A stretch of 64,000 nt of DNA from Distichodus sexfasciatus (lineage: Eukaryota; Chordata; Actinopteri; Characiformes; Distichodontidae), in assembly GCA_032718565.1 (NCBI GenBank), contig JAVGVS010000024.1, positions 3,902,713 to 3,966,712 on the forward strand. Direction: 5' to 3'. How positions within the stretch are numbered: the first letter of the stretch is position 1; the number at the start of each line of letters is the position of its first letter. This document shows, piece by piece, positions 47,878 through 58,762 of this stretch. The notes below the pieces were generated by a model. That model saw only the letters and a list, made by a program, of their open reading frames with translations, was not told the DNA's origin and made no database searches. Both the position numbers and the translations under genes were made by a program.

Positions 47878-48201
47878 GTGGCAGCATGATGGTTAGAGCT
47901 GTCGCCTCAGAGCCAGACGGTCCAGGTCAGCCATGTGTTTATCTGTGTGGACTTTCTCCCCGTGTTGGTGTGGGTTTTCCTCCCACAGTCCGAAAGCTTG
48001 CACTATAGGTTGATTGGTGACTCTTACTTGCCCCCTTAGCTGTGAATGTGAGTGTGTTCGTATGAGTGTGTGTGTCCTGCGGTATGTTGGCGCCCAGCCA
48101 GGGTCGGTCCATGCCTGGTCCCCTCAAGTTGCAGAATAGGCTCCCCGTCCCCGCAACCCAGACAGGGCCTACGCGGTTCGGATAATGAATGAATGAATAA
48201 A
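47878..48201 (+). repeat. Dispersed fish repeat, fullest copy in the window
   Basis: The order GTGGCAGCATGATGGTTAGA, GTCGCCTCAGAGCCAGACGG, GGTTTTCCTCCCACAGTCCG, GTTGATTGGTGACTC, GTGAATGTGAGTGTG, GTTGGCGCCCAGCCAGGG and GCGGTTCGGATAATGAATGA is that of a very common fish genome repeat with a tRNA-like start and GAATGAATGA end. It ends about 40 bases from the donor of the tenm1 exon 48242-48385. Confidence 0.7.
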
Positions 48202-48241
48202 GATTTCATGCCGGAATGGTGTATGTGGCTTTGTCCCTTAC

Positions 48242-48385
48242 CGCTCTGCACGTTGAGAATGTGGTGTTTGTCCAGGGTCCATCCGCCCAAGTTGGAGCCC
48301 ATCATCTCAAAACCCTGGATTAGAGCCGTCCTCTGCTCCCACACGATGAAGTCTGGGCACGATTCGTACTCGTATCCCACAGACA
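48242..48385 (-). CDS. tenm1: tenm1 exon: FN-plug to propeller transition
   Basis: This 144-bp exon (residues 412-460) enters in phase 1 after acceptor TGTGTGCAG with VSVGYEYESCPDFIVWEQRT and ends in phase 1 with HHILNVQSG at donor GTAAGG. VSVGYEYExCPDFIxWEQRT and SNLGGWTLDKHHILN are near-invariant in teneurins. One spot, FEMMGSNLGG, has MMG where FEMDASNLGG is usual in the family as I recall it. Confidence 0.95.
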
Positions 48386-49780
48386 CTGCACACATGTGGA
48401 CGGGAACACACACACACACACACACACTGTAGTAACAGGGCTATGTTAGATGGCAGCGTGTAAACTCAGGATGAGCGCGCTGTGCCGAGCCCTAGGGTCA
48501 TGCATCGTAATGAGCAAGGGCCAGACGGAGCCTCGCGCCCCTCACATCCCTCCCACGCTCGTGCCGCCAACGCTCCCGTTATTGACTGGGTTTGTGATTA
48601 ATGCCGTGATTAATGGCGTTTTGAGGCCTGGGCAGCCGTAGCTACTGTGGTAGTGTTAAACTGCCGACTCGACTCGACCATCCTAAAGTCTCTGATTCCT
48701 ATTCGCCGGACCGCCATCAGACTTTCCAGTCTCTGCTCCTTCCCGGAAGGTCATGATCTAATGAATTGATTACCGGTGTAATTATTATGAATGGTGGCCT
48801 GTCGCAGAGCCGCTACGACTTACCAGAGTGTGACCGCTGGATTTATCATCACAAACCAACAGACAAAGAAAGGCATAAATAAATAGGTGAAAATGATAAA
48901 AGACGTAAAACGGTGGGGAAAAAGTGAGTCTGGTTTATAAAGCCATGTTAATGAACAAGAGTGATGAATGAACACTGCTTCAAATGAGGGGAGACAAAGA
49001 AAAGACGAGTAGGAGTTTCTGAAAGCGGGTTATGTCTATTATGACTACCACGATCATCATTTGTTCGTGTGCTTTGGAGAATTAGGTCGCTCTATACGAG
49101 ATGTTTCGGAATGAAAAATGAAAGCTGGTGGGCTGGAGGGAGGAAGCGGTGGAAGACAGGTAGAGATGAAGTGAGTTTTCGAGAGAGAGGTGGAGGATGA
49201 CAAAGCAAAGAAAGTAAGTGACAGGCTCTTGAACTTTGGTGTGGGATTATATTGGATTTCTTCGAACACAACCTGAAGAAAAAGCTCTTGAAGGACTTGA
49301 GACTAATTGAAGCGTGAGGTTTCAGATCTCGCCTCGAGCCACTTAGCCGAGTACCAGTGCACGCCCTCCACCCAAATATCAATTTGAAGCGAAGAAGATG
49401 GGTTAATTACGCGCTGTAGGCCGGCGCATCGCACTCGTTCTCCAGGAACAAACATAAAAAGACGCGTGATGAGCAATCAAGCCGCCCTCCCCTCGCGCCA
49501 ACGCCACCTCGCGCCGCAATCAGGAGAGAAGCCCGCTTTAAAACACCGGCGAAAATGAGACACTTGCACCCGGCTCGTTACGCCGCGAGCTAAAGAGCCT
49601 CATAAGAAGCAGCTGGCTACGAGGTTCTACTCAGGGCTGCGACACTAATTTTCCTCACATCGGGTCCCGGACTACAACGTATGGCCTCCGTATGGTAAAA
49701 CGTGAATTTGACACTGGGTTTTCCCTACACGTCTGAAAGAGCAGAAATGAAACTTGACAAAAGTCCCTCTGTCTTATGAG

Positions 49781-50328
49781 CAGTGTTGGGGAAGGTGCTT
49801 TTAGAAGAAGGAAGAAGGAAGGTTTTTAAGATACAAGTTATTTCTGATTAAAAGCAGCTAAGCTACATGCTGTTTTAACATAGTAGTTATCTACACTACA
49901 AGCAACAGAGAAACAGTACCTAAACTACAGTGAAACTATTTCACAGTCACGGATTCCTGCTTCCGTTTCCCCCAAAGTGGACTCCATTGTCTGACCACAA
50001 CTCGCAACCGCTCAGAGTGTGCTGCGATGCCACTGGCACGGTGTGAAAGTGAGGACACTTGGCAGCTGGTTAGGGTCAGGGTTGGGGGAGGTGGAAGGAT
50101 GTGTTACTTTACCCTCACCCTACTCACTTCCACTCGATTTACGCAGTACGGCTCCAAGAAAAGCGAGTGGAAGTGAGTAGGGGAGGGTGAAGTAACTAGC
50201 TCAGCCCCGGGGAAATGCAACACCAATCCTTTTTAAAGCTACAGATGTTTTGCTACTGTTACGTTACTAAAAAAGTAGTTATGTTGGTAGTGTCACTACT
50301 ACTCAGAGTAAGATGCTCCCCAACACTG
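49781..50328. mobile_element. hAT-like MITE with CAGTGTTGGGGA ends
   Basis: CAGTGTTGGGGA at the left end is the exact reverse complement of TCCCCAACACTG at the right. GTTACTTTxAA-like and AGTAACT motifs inside are typical of a widespread fish MITE with these ends. The flanking octamers do not match, so the target duplication has decayed or the ends have moved. It carries a nested inverted repeat at 50103-50196. Confidence 0.65.
50103..50196. repeat. Near-perfect hairpin inside the MITE
   Basis: The left arm (50103-50136, ending CACTTCCACTCG) and right arm (50164-50196, starting CGAGTGGAAGTG) are reverse complements over about 33 bases, with one indel and few mismatches. The loop is about 27 bases. 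Confidence 0.75.
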
Positions 50329-50689
50329 AGGGCAGAGATAAAATCTATGAAGAGGTGTTGAGATTCAATGTTGCTGCTGTTAATCATCAGGCAGGAGTTT
50401 GCACAGTCACATCTAGCATGACAGTGTGAAAAGTGTGCAGTCATTTCTAAAGCTCTATATGCTTCCTGCACATAAAAATTTGTCTAATATTTCTCATTTC
50501 AAGACTTCCTATGATTTAGATCATTCAGCCCATTTCTAGATATTAAACAATTCTTGAAATAAGCACAATTTCTGCGTAACAGGCCTAACCTTTTTAATCT
50601 TCAAATGCGTTTAGAAAATGAAAAAATGCCAAATGAATTCATTAAAGTATTTTTTTGGCTGGATATAGAATTCTTTTCACACTATAACT

Positions 50690-50995
50690 GCTTCTAACCT
50701 CCTGCACATCCAGTGTAAAAGTGTAAAAGTCAATTTCCACATTGTAGGTAATACTGCATCCAAACTGTCTCTCTATCTACCTCTATTTCTAATTCTAGTT
50801 CTAGTTTAAAGTTATATTTAATATTCCATGTCTAGTTTAAAATGTATATTTTGTACTTTATTTATTATTGTTTATTCCATGTGCCTTAATTGTTCTTTGT
50901 TCCCTTTTTCCTATTGCACTGTTAAAACTGGAGTCTCTCTGTATATCTGTACAGTATATAGCAGAGATGACAATAAAGTTTACTTTGACTTTTTT
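50690..50995 (+). repeat. Retroelement-like 3' tail ending in TTTGACT, copy 2
   Basis: It parallels 27220-27510: GTAATACTGCATCCAAACTG, TTCCATGTGCCTTAATTGTT, GCACTGTTAAAACTGGAGTC and GCAGAGATGACAATAAAGTT, then TACTTTGACTTTTTTT. A more distant relative is at 57100-57295. Confidence 0.6.
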
Positions 50996-51694
50996 TTGTC
51001 CCACTTCTCCAGATGACTTGACTTCTGACTTTAAACTGGCACTACTTTTACATTCATTACAATATGACAGCAGACACATTACCAAGAGACTAAAGGTTGG
51101 AAAACATCATTTGCTGCCATGTGGTGTTAAAAAAATTAGCATTAGATCTAACAGATAAAAACTAATAAACATTATTTCATTAGCATTTACACCTGCACCC
51201 ATCCTATTAGCGCTGGATAATGACAGCTGGAGAAATGGAACGTTCCAGTAGTATATTTGCCTGAAGACCAATTTTAGACTGCTTTCATCTCATTTGTTTG
51301 GAATGTTTCCAGGTTTCCAGGGGAGGGGCTGTCAGGCTACACGGTGGAGGTAAATCTCCTTAATTACTCATTTAGCCCTGCGCAAAGCTTCACATTCTCA
51401 TTGTTTTCCTTTTATCCTATTTAAATAGAAATCCCTTTATAAAGGCAATGGCATTTTTAAAAGCACATTATTAACCTTTCTTTAAGGCGTTTAGATTGTG
51501 GTTATTATTTGGGAGAGGGGTGGGATGGGGGAAGAGACCTCACGAACACTGAAAATGAACGTAAAAAACAAGGTTCTGGCTCAGAATCGGTTAAAATATA
51601 ATAGTTTGCTTTTTTAATCCCTGCAAGAGAAAGCAGAGGTTGTAAAGTCACAGTCAACCAATCTACAGCTTTCGTTTTAGTCCAAACCACTTAC

Positions 51695-51962
51695 CTGCCG
51701 CCTCGGTCAGGCCCCAGACCTCCTGGCCGTAGATGTCAGTCTTGTTCCACGACAGAACGTAAACCAAGCCCGGGGCGGAGGGATACCACTTCTGATACAG
51801 CCTTCCCTCGATGACGGCGGACACGTGCACCTTGCTGAGACCCGGCGGGACGGAGGCGTGCGTGAGGATGATGCGCAGCAGCGACTGGTAACCGGCAGCG
51901 CGAGTGCTCAGGTAGCTGAGCTTCACAAAGCTGCCCGGGATGGGGATCTCCTCCTGGACGGC
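51695..51962 (-). CDS. tenm1: tenm1 exon: FN-plug region
   Basis: This 268-bp exon (residues 323-412) starts in phase 0 after acceptor CTGTCCCAG with AVQEEIPIPGSFVKLSYLST and ends in phase 1 with EVWGLTEAA at donor GTAAGT. EEIPIPxSFVKLSYLSxRAxGY, KVHVSAVIEGRLYQKWYPS and WNKTDIYGQEVWGL are teneurin-family segments of the fibronectin-like plug that closes the YD barrel base. The reading frame stays open upstream into the intron, so the acceptor rather than the methionine marks the start. Confidence 0.96.
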
Positions 51963-53613
51963 CTGGGACAGAGAGTTGAGGGACACTAGCATCAGACGCA
52001 CCAGATCACAGGAGCCCCTCACCACGCCGGATGGACCTCGTGAGCTAGACCGTTCACGCCAAACCTGTCATAATTGTTCCCTTTGACTGCTCGGCTTTGG
52101 CAGTGGCTTTGGCGCTGCCTTCTGCCAATGGCACGGATTACAAAAAAAGGCCAGAGATTTAGCTCGTTCTGCCGCTGCGATCACAGGCCCAGACGAATGG
52201 ATTTTGGAAGCTAAAGCAGATCTTGGGAATTGAGGTGACGCTAGCTCACGATAGCTCATCCCAGCCCACCCCTCCACCGTTCCCACCACCCCCAGACTTT
52301 GTCTGTCACTTAGCCAGCTAATTAGTATGAAGGCATGAAACGAATCCGAGACCACGCCAAGCGAGGACAATCGTCCCGCTCACGTACAGTATAATGTCCT
52401 CATTAAAAAACGAAATCCGCCATATCAATTCGATTTTTCAACGTGTCATCAAATAAGTGACCTCGAACAGGAGGTTAATCAGCACAAAAGTCTAGGCAAT
52501 TCCCAAGCCTCCGGAATTCCAGAGCGATTTCGGGTCTGATTGGCTGCGTCGTTGAATGAATCTGCTAACGGACGAGGCTGGGAATCACGCTGAAGTCATA
52601 CTACGTAGATAAAATAACGTGACATATCATGTAATTTTGTAAATAATGATTTTGTGTATATAAGATGGATAATTCTACAGCTACAGGTCTGGACCCAATC
52701 GATACGACTATCTATGATGGAGAAGCCACACTGTAAAATCAGACCAGACCCAAATTCTGACTTTTCTGGCACTAGCAAAGTGGAAAAGAGCTATAAGATA
52801 CTGAAGATTTATCAGAAAAAGGAGAGTTGGTATGCTGATGGCACTTGTCAGTACGACCTGAAATAAACATCTAAATATGATGAATTCTCTTTTGCCATCT
52901 CAGAGCTAATTCGTGGTACTGTTGCAGAATTGCTGTAGAAGCATCATCCAGGTAAACGCAGCACAATGGGGGTTAAAGTGGCTCTCGGCTGGTTTGTGGA
53001 AAGTGGCATTGAGAAAAGAGCTGTATGGAAACATGCACACCAATTTCTTTATTAAAGGAGCTATATGGAAAATTGTGGCCAAAATTGGTACTGCAGCCAA
53101 ATTCAAAACACTGTAGCACACTGTTGCCCCTCCCCAGACTCGGGGTGGCTAGATACATTGGTGAAATCCTGCAAGAACCGATCTACAAGGAGGTAGCATG
53201 ACAAGTGACAAGTTCTACACCGTACACTGATCGTCTAGTAACGTCAGTAACGTCAGACATTTGTAATCCAGAATGCTTGTAGCTGTAGCTCAGCGGTAAC
53301 TGGCTACCTGGATGCCGAAATGCTACTGACTTCGTGAATGGCCGACAGCAGTGGAGCTACAGGTCAAAGCCAAAACATAAAACACGATTTGCGTGCTGTA
53401 AATTTTATTTTTAAATGTGAATATTCTGGATGTACTGATGCTGTCAGTGAGATTAGTATATGCAATTAACATGATTCCTTAACTCTGCTGACATGTTAGC
53501 CTTATTTTATGATTACTGCGATACATTTCTTACATGTAGCTCCTTTAAATAACACTGGAAAAAGCAATGGATGAAGCTGAGCAGCTGAGGCAAAAAACCA
53601 ATCCTTGCAATAC
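51963..53613 (-). other. tenm1: tenm1 intron (1.65 kb) with TTAA MITE
   Basis: Donor GTATTG, acceptor CTGTCCCAG. It contains a 489-bp MITE near the donor and no other recognisable feature. Confidence 0.75.
53056..53544. mobile_element. MITE with TTAA target duplication
   Basis: AGGAGCTATATG at the left and its inverted counterpart CATGTAGCTCCT at the right differ at one position. TTAA flanks both ends (53052-53055 and 53545-53548), as with piggyBac- or Kolobok-type elements. No transposase frame is inside. Confidence 0.72.
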
Positions 53614-53875
53614 CTGTAGCTCGGGGATGACGGGTCCACGGAGTGCGCACTCGCCAGTGTAGCGGGTCAGCGGAGAGGGCAACACGATTGGATAAGGGCT
53701 AACAAAGTTCTTCATATCACAGGACTGGGGTGTGGCCTCCACCCGTGACATGACCACCTTGTCCAGCACCAGGAAGTTGTTCCAGGGCAGCCAGGCCGTA
53801 CGTTTTTGGGTGAGGAAGGGCGGTCTCTGGAACACCAGCGTCACCGAGATGGCCCCTACAGCCACCAGGTCAAAA
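53614..53875 (-). CDS. tenm1: tenm1 exon: transthyretin-related domain, C-terminal part
   Basis: This 262-bp exon (residues 235-322) enters in phase 2 after acceptor CTGCCTCCAG with SFDLVAVGAISVTLVFQRPP and ends in phase 0 with GPVIPELQ at donor GTATTG. FDLVAVGAISVTLVFxRPPF and RTAWLPWNNFLVLDKVVM, then NFVSPYPIVLPSPL, are conserved across teneurins. The serine codon is split with the previous exon. Confidence 0.96.
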
Positions 53876-54446
53876 CTGGAGGCAGAAGATAAGAGGTAGA
53901 TGAGGAGAGAAATCCCTCTTCTGCTGTATGACTGTGTAGGTTCTCAGTGGTCCAGGTAGTTTTGAGACATGGTAGTTTTGAGAGCCAGAATCAAAGGCAA
54001 CTGGATGTCCTTTTAAAATTGTGGTAAACGTTTCAGCTCTCATCCGAAAGTTCTAACCATCAGATGGGAAGGTTCAGGTATCTTCTAGTGGGGCTGCCAC
54101 CTTGAAAGTGTTTGTTGACGCAGACTGCTGACCAACTGGTCGTTAGGGTCACATGAGGCAAGATGTGGATCAAACTTGAGTCTCTGGCGAAACCTACGAC
54201 TGATGCCTTGGTCCACACTTTGCCTCACTAGAGGATAAAGACCTGGAGAACTGGAGAAGCCGATCAGACGAGAGGTGAAAGGTCTTCAAGAATTTTGAAA
54301 GGAAGTCCAGTTGCCTTCAATTCCAGCTCTCAAGATTATCATCTTCTACCAAGAACAGACTTCTCGTACCTCATTTATTTTAAGGCATGCAAAAAGAAAG
54401 TGAGCGAATTTACTACTGAGAAACATGAAGCCTCCTTCGTGCATAC
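53876..54446 (-). other. tenm1: tenm1 intron (0.57 kb)
   Basis: Donor GTATGC, acceptor CTGCCTCCAG. I see nothing else in it. Confidence 0.8.
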
Positions 54447-54566
54447 CTGCCGTCCTGCCGACTGATGGTAAAGCCGTACTCTGGCCGTTGGAGGAAGGTG
54501 ATGTTGACCCCCACCAGAGGCGCGCCGTCCACAGCCACCACCTGACCCCGTACCACGGCCGCTTGG
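54447..54566 (-). CDS. tenm1: tenm1 exon: transthyretin-related domain, N-terminal part
   Basis: This 120-bp exon (residues 195-235) enters in phase 2 after acceptor CCGGCCTCAG with (S)QAAVVRGQVVAVDGAPLVG and ends in phase 2 with YGFTISRQDGS at donor GTATGC. VxRGQVVAxDGxPLVGVNxxF and YGFTISRQDG are the teneurin signature of a carboxypeptidase-regulatory/transthyretin-like fold. The longer open frames over this stretch are in the wrong frame; the correct one is only 39 complete codons. Confidence 0.95.
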
Positions 54567-56610
54567 CTGAGGCCGGAACCCAAGATAAAAACCAGAAGAA
54601 GTAGAGAAACAGAACTCCTGGTGCAGAGTAATTGAATTCTGACTCAACATCAATTTCTGTGTCTGTCACTCAAAGCTTTTAAAAGAAGCAATTAAGATGA
54701 AACGCTGTTTCCCTTTTTTTTATCAGTTTCATTTGCCCGCTTCACGGAAACAAGGTCACATTCTACTCAGCGGAGGATGGTTTTTATATTAACTACTCCA
54801 GCTGTTTAACGGCAGGTAAATGAAGATTTTTAGAACATGGACACACACTTTTAAAAAGAAGCACAAAAAGACATTTTCAGTCGGTTAGAGTCGTGTCCTT
54901 TAAAACTAGACACGACAGCCACTCAGGTGCTTAATGATATTTTGTGGCGAAATGAAGTCGAGAGAGTTCAACGTGAAGGCTGGGGGAAAAAACGCACAAA
55001 CTTCAAAACCCATAAGCTGAGCAGGTAAAACAGCGTCCTACTCTGTCAGAGCTTCCCGTCTTCTGCCACGCTTGATGGACTTCTCATTTGAATAGGAAAG
55101 AGACAAAGGCTTTTCAACTCTTTCCCAAATTTGTGAGAGTGTGCTTAATAAAACGATACTGAGATTAAAAACCCATTCGAGACCTTGGCCGAACATGACA
55201 TGCGGCATAATGAAAAGTCCCGGTGCGTATGTGTGAGTGTGTGTGTGTTGGGGGAGGGAACGGGGGAGGAGGGGGTAATGTTGTGGTGCTGGTGGGCGGA
55301 CGGGCAGCTGAAATTGAGGACAACCTGAGGAAAATTGTGATCTGCAGTGCAGCGAGCAGGATGATTCAGCCCCGGTCCAGGCCAGCGCCCCTGGCAGCCT
55401 GTCTCCCTGCCTGCTTTTCAAAGCGAGAGCAATTCTGCCCCAATGTGACACATATGTTGCCAAGCTTAATATCCGTCCGCTAGCCCGGGCCCCCGAGTCC
55501 GCCGTCAAATCCGACCTCGAGCAATAAAGACCTTCAAAGTCTAATGACTTCAGTAACTCCAGCACTTAGCCGCCGCGGGATTTATGGGCCCACGAAATCC
55601 AGATTTCCAACCTCATTCAACTTTCCTACTCATTCGCTCTGAGCTCCCCCACCCACCCTCTCTCCCTCTCTCTCCGTCCTGTCTGAAATCCTCGAGCAGC
55701 ATTGCTAGCCACCCCGCAGTCGTCTCACCTCCTCGGCCCGAGATACCAATAATGTCTCCGGTTGTCTTGATACTGTCCCTCCTCGTCTCGATAACGTCTC
55801 CTGTTCGCTCACTAGTGACTCCGTCTCTGCCCGTTTTTTTCCCCCTTCCCTCAGACACATCCGACGATCGAGTCTTGCACAAAAAAAGGAATCTATGTGG
55901 GGAATTAAAGCATTAGTGTGACGAGCAGTGACTAATGGAGGCCCCTAGGGAAATGGATGGAGTTTTTGAAGAACGGCGACTGATCGTTTAACAGCGAGTT
56001 AACAGGCCAGAGAGAGAGAGAACGAGAGACAGAGCGAGAGAGAAATCCCCATGTGCTGTCCGCCTCAGGTTTTTGCCTAAACACAAGCGGGATAAAAAAA
56101 TGTGCAAAGGCGGAATGTGCCAGGGCACCGATTTGTGACCGGAGCAGCCGAGCAGCAATTGATTTTTCCCTGGCAACGTCGGCCATTTAATTAATTTATT
56201 TGTTTATTCGCCAGCATGTGTGGGTAGGAGCAGTAGGAAGTAAAGTTCATTCGTCTATATTTCAAAATGAAAGGAGAGAAAGAGGGAAACGGCGTCACTC
56301 CAGCCCTGCGGTCTGTTTGACGAAACAAGGTCTGTGTCATTTTTCCTCTCCGCTCAGCGGCTGAACAAGAGGCTTTCAGGGAAATTTATGGCGATGTTTT
56401 TATACCCGGTGTGGCGCGAGGCCTCGTAAAGCATAAATATGTAACAAACAATCTGACTTTATATGATTACATATTGATGGACGTAAAGACAGGTGTAAAA
56501 TAGAGAGAGCCAAAGGACTGACAAACCGTTATACTGTAGACCTGTATATATGAAAAAATCAGACTGAGATATATACATATATACATATATATATATATAT
56601 ACAGTATATA

Positions 56611-56745
56611 TGATCAGTCAGTAAGTCATTATCTAAACCACTTAATCTCTATTGGGGGTCGTGGGGACCGGAGACTATCCCGGGACTACGGGCCTGAGGT
56701 GGGGAGCAACCCTGGGCGGGCGCCAACACACCGCAGGTGTTACAG
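56611..56745 (-). repeat. Dispersed fish repeat, reversed fragment
   Basis: TCATTATCTAAACCACTTAA, GGGGTCGTGGGGACCGGAG and CGGGCGCCAACACACCGC are the reverse complement of the 3' half of the copy at 47878-48201. Confidence 0.6.
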
Positions 56746-57099
56746 TAACCTACAGACTACAGTAGACTGACTAAATTATCTTTTAATTTCCAGATGCATG
56801 CATGTTAATGAAATAAATAAGCTAAACTTCTGTACAGTTATTCTGACTACCCCGACTAGACTCAAAACACCCTGTGCTGTAACCTCAGTAAAATCGGCCG
56901 GTGATGCCCCTGATGAACATTACTGTACATATTGCTGGTGTTACAATATCTGCATATTATTGAGCTCCTCTCATAGTTAACTTAGACACTACACAGATAC
57001 TGCTATATTTTAATATACCACCTGTTTAAAATTCTCCTACTCAACTGCTGCAGCTCATATGCACATTCAATACACTGAGATTATTCCAGAACCCATATT

Positions 57100-57295
57100 G
57101 CAGTTTAAATTCTGCATGTAACTCAATTGCACAGTCTCTTTTCTGCCTCTAGTTTAGAGGTTTCATATTTTATAGTCTATGAAGATTATTTGCTTGCAGT
57201 ATGTGCCTTATTGTTCTTTGCGCTGTAGAAACTGGAGTCGCGTCGTCTGATACACATATATAGTAGAGATGAAATAAAGTTGACTTTAACTTTGA
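57100..57295 (+). repeat. Retroelement-like 3' tail, degenerate copy 3
   Basis: GTATGTGCCTTATTGTTCTT, GTAGAAACTGGAGTCGCGTC and GATGAAATAAAGTTGACTTT, then AACTTTGACT, follow the order of the tails at 27220-27605 and 50690-50995. Confidence 0.5.
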
Positions 57296-57665
57296 CTATT
57301 TGCACATTACGTTTAAAAAGCCACTTGCACTTTAAATTGTAGTTTTCATTGAAATGGCCATTATTATTGTGATTTGTATTTTAGTGGGATATTAATACAA
57401 AAACATTTGATTAATTTATAAAATTCATGCTTCGTGGGTCATTTCTTACTTGCTGTGGGAACTTATGTGATGTTAAAGCAGAGACTGGACAATAGGGAGA
57501 TATTCACACTTGAGCAGGTGATGTAAAATGATGCAGGAACAGGAGCCACGCCCTCAAGCAGCAGACAGGAGACGAGGCGCCACAGAAATGATAACTGACT
57601 AATCAAAAAAACGATCGACACATTGGCTGACTTTATATACAATATATATAACATTTCTGTCGCAC

Positions 57666-57888
57666 CTGCTGTCAAAGGGGACGTCCCCGTGCAGAGTGTG
57701 TGTTCCGGCCTTGCCCAGGAGGAAGCGCACGCGCTGGAAGAAGGTGTGTGTGGGGAGAGGCGTGGAGGCCGGCTGGCCGTGGCTCTGCTGGAGCAGGGCG
57801 AGGGGGTCGGGAGCTCCCTGGCAAAGGGGTTTATTACTGCAGCTTCCCTGCTGACAGCAGTCGGGGTCCACGCAGTCAGTCAGGCCGT
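57666..57888 (-). CDS. tenm1: tenm1 exon: Cys-rich region after EGF8
   Basis: This 223-bp exon (residues 121-195) enters in phase 1 after acceptor GTGTCTCAG with DGLTDCVDPDCCQQGSCSN and ends in phase 2 with GDVPFDS at donor GTGCGA. Together with the previous exon's DNTDNDG it forms the acidic DxDNDGDG loop, a likely calcium-binding site, followed by the conserved DCVDPDCC cysteines. PLCQGxPDPLxLLQQS and RFLLGKAGTH are also family features. The methionine seen upstream is intron. Confidence 0.95.
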
Positions 57889-58303
57889 CTGAGACACACA
57901 CACAAACATAAAATGCATATTTACTAGTGGAATGGGTTCATAAATACAGCCTATAAAATATTTATATACAGATAAAAAACACACTTTACTTCTTTAAAAG
58001 CAGCAAACCAAAAAGAAATTGATTTTTGAAGTGATAAAACTGATAAATAGTAATAAATACATATATAAAATAAATATATATAAATACAGTTCTCATTATA
58101 ACAACACTGTTGCAGTTAGAGCAGTTATATATTCTACACAGTTATAACTGATGAATTTGATTATTTTCTATTTTGCTAAAAGAGCCACTGGTTTCGTCTT
58201 GAGCTTCTCACTACATGAATTTTCTCTATCAGTGAAGAAACACTGCGTGCTGTCAGTGGCAGGTAAAAACACCAGTTTAATGCTACTGGATGATTTATGC
58301 CCT

Positions 58304-58450
58304 GAGTAGGTGGTGGTGGTCTAGAGGGAGAACCGCAAGGTTGTAGGTTCAAATCCAGCTCTATTCTACCCACTTTGGGCCGCAAAAAAGAGTCCTTAAA
58401 CACAAATAGCTTCAGGGAGAGATTCCTGTAATTAGGAAATGTTGTAAATG
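58304..58450 (+). repeat. tRNA-derived SINE head, family 2
   Basis: GGTGGTGGTGGTCTAGAGGG resembles an A box, and GTTGTAGGTTCAAATCC holds a perfect B box, as in 12392-12500. The tail after GGAAATGTTGTAAATG is degenerate. Confidence 0.6.
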
Positions 58451-58503
58451 TTCCTCAGCAACTTGTGTTGGTGGCTCCTGGCTGCTCCCGAGTGTCCTTT
58501 GGG

Positions 58504-58762
58504 GCAGTTGATGGTGTAGTGGGTTGGTTGTTCACCGGTTAACACAAGCTCTCCGGTTTGATCCCCAGTGGCAGTAAAGGTACCACTGAGGTACTCATGA
58601 GCACGGTACCGTACCCAAGCACTGCTCTCCAGGTGCTGCCCTTGTTAGCTGCCCGCTGCTCCTTCATGGATGGGTCAAATGCAGTGCTCACATGAGGCTG
58701 TCGTGCACTGTTGCTCTGTGTGCCGTGCTGTGGTGGGTTCACAGTGAACAAAGCTGTACCCC
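58504..58762 (+). repeat. tRNA-derived SINE, family 1, copy 5
   Basis: GCAGTTGATGGTGTAGTGGG (A box) and CTCTCCGGTTTGATCCCCAG (B box) head the element. The body GATGGGTCAAATGCAGTGCT matches the other family-1 copies. It is the copy with the best preserved B box. Confidence 0.8.

Larger units (their letters stand above)
44705..48241 (-). other. tenm1: tenm1 intron (3.5 kb) with exon-copy and SINEs
   Basis: It contains a partial copy of the exon downstream of it, at least one clear tRNA-derived SINE, two SINE-like stretches sharing ACAACCTCTTGGTC or AAACCTCTTGGTC (44880-45080 and 46100-46250), an AT microsatellite at 47716-47742, and a fuller copy of a dispersed fish repeat next to the donor. 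Confidence 0.75.
48386..51694 (-). other. tenm1: tenm1 intron (3.3 kb)
   Basis: It contains a CA microsatellite at 48406-48427 beside the acceptor, a hAT-like MITE with a nested hairpin, and a second copy of the TTTGACT-tailed repeat. No gene is seen. Confidence 0.75.
54567..57665 (-). other. tenm1: tenm1 intron (3.1 kb)
   Basis: The stretch 54.9-56.4 kb is repeat-poor, with a GA tract at 56010-56042. An AT/ACATAT microsatellite lies near 56566-56612. A reversed fragment of the dispersed fish repeat and a degenerate TTTGACT-tailed repeat follow. No gene is recognisable. Confidence 0.7.

Noticed and set aside
51663..52025. Exon extended upstream to a start methionine at 52025
   Set aside because: The AG acceptor at 51963-51964 and the phase of the previous exon place the start at 51962; the upstream open frame is intron.
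54346..54669. Two minus-strand frames of 92 and 107 codons over the exon at 54447-54566
   Set aside because: Both are out of frame with tenm1; the correct frame is shorter but fits the phases and conserved motifs.
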